From: Tannerella sp.
GTDB taxonomy: Bacteria > Bacteroidota > Bacteroidia > Bacteroidales > Tannerellaceae
Length of the DNA stretch: 15,542 nucleotides
NCBI GenBank assembly: GCA_031289445.1
Contig: JAITPL010000136.1
Coordinates: 1 to 15,542, forward strand
Direction: 5' to 3'
Shown: one piece after another, positions 15,011-15,542 of the stretch
Position numbering within the stretch: position 1 is the stretch's first letter
Layout of the letters: each line of letters opens with the position of its first letter
Notes under the pieces: model-generated
Told to the model about the DNA's origin: nothing
The model's input: only the letters and a program-made list of their open reading frames with translations
Database searches by the model: none
Translations under genes and position numbers: made by a program

Positions 15011-15542
15011 CCAGTAGCCGCGTGTCCCATCTATTCGCTCAATGATGCCTTCATCTTGCATTTGCTTGAAATCGCGTTTAATGGTTGACAAACTGGTTTT
15101 TAACAATTTTGCAATTTCATCTCGCGAAACTTTATTGTTCATTTTGATGAACTTTAGAATCAGTTTTTGCCTTTTATCAGCAAAATTTTCTACGACATTA
15201 TTAGGGTCATCATTGGGTTCATCGCTTCCTGTATCGTTTTTATTATTTTGATTATCAGCAATTTTATTAGGGTCATTGACTGCGGTATCATTTTCCGAAA
15301 ACTCTCGGATTTCTTCTTTTGCAAAAGGAATAACCAAATTTAGTTTTTTCTCTACAAACACCGAAATATAATCAACGAACGGTTTCACTTGCTCTATGAT
15401 GGCAGTAGCGCCATTGTATGGTACAGAGCCTATCGTTTTATCGCATTTACCCAAGATATTGAGATAATTGTTTCTGTCAACAGTAGGAATGACTATCATC
15501 GGATAACCGTGTCGTAGCAGAATGTAATTTACCAGCAAGCGG
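14996..15542 (-). CDS. Fic-family protein, C-terminal part (5' end outside window)
   Basis: The visible 181 residues begin with RLLVNYILLRHGYPMIVIP at the edge, which is what follows the HPFxxGNGR catalytic loop of Fic proteins; the loop itself, with the catalytic histidine, lies beyond the window. The end of the Fic fold (residues to about LNLVIPFAKEE) is followed by an Asn/Asp-rich linker containing NDPNK and NDDPNN repeats, then a winged helix-turn-helix (ILKFIKMNNKVSRDEIAKLL, TSLSTIKRDFKQMQDEGIIE) and the typical end RGYWKIT. Fic enzymes usually transfer AMP to protein hydroxyls; this HTH-tailed form is common beside type I restriction genes in Bacteroidales, which fits the HsdS remnant downstream. 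The sequence is clearly more AT-rich than the rest of the window, suggesting acquisition. The ORF runs to the edge, so the internal TTG at 15538 is not the true start. Confidence 0.88.
   Translation of the reverse strand, partial: RLLVNYILLRHGYPMIVIPTVDRNNYLNILGKCDKTIGSVPYNGATAIIEQVKPFVDYISVFVEKKLNLVIPFAKEEIREFSENDTAVNDPNKIADNQNNKNDTGSDEPNDDPNNVVENFADKRQKLILKFIKMNNKVSRDEIAKLLKTSLSTIKRDFKQMQDEGIIERIDGTRGYWKITN

Overview
The window comes from a Bacteroidota chromosome, most likely order Bacteroidales. The evidence is the family content (FtsY with a short N domain, RimO, HU-like proteins, a MurNAc salvage set laid out as in Tannerella), the lack of clear Shine-Dalgarno sequences, and several matches to the Bacteroides promoter -7 box TAnnTTTG next to genes, one with a correctly spaced TTTG at -33.

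Layout. 1-1276 (minus) is the first 425 codons of a succinyl-CoA:acetate-type CoA transferase. It diverges from ftsY and rimO (1383-3647, plus) across a short region holding two outward-facing -7 boxes. A good promoter at 3676-3707 starts a plus-strand run: a small HU/IHF-family protein, an HU-acidic repeat-transmembrane-LysM protein, a sodium:solute symporter, a sugar kinase and MurQ etherase. The last three match the murT-murK-murQ pathway for uptake, phosphorylation and cleavage of N-acetylmuramic acid (MurNAc). Gaps in this run are -4, 9 and -4 bases, then about 360 bases before murQ. That last gap is almost wholly a tandem array of 7-base units. trxA and dnaE lie on the minus strand (dnaE upstream), convergent with murQ. 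A secreted protein of unknown function diverges from dnaE. After its stop codon comes another 7-base array. The right edge is an accessory AT-rich piece on the minus strand: the C-terminal part of a Fic-family protein, followed by a truncated N-terminal remnant of a type I restriction specificity subunit (HsdS).

The most notable system is the second HU protein. A cytoplasmic DNA-binding-type HU domain, a 350-residue acidic and repetitive region, one membrane span and a periplasmic LysM domain make it a candidate physical link between nucleoid and cell wall. Its gene overlaps that of a separate single HU domain and lies 9 bases upstream of the MurNAc transporter gene, so wall tethering and wall-sugar salvage appear to share a transcript. 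The HU-TM-LysM function is inferred from domain order, not shown. The second notable item is the fic/hsdS junction, where a 14-base tandem duplication separates two frames that would be fused if one copy were lost.
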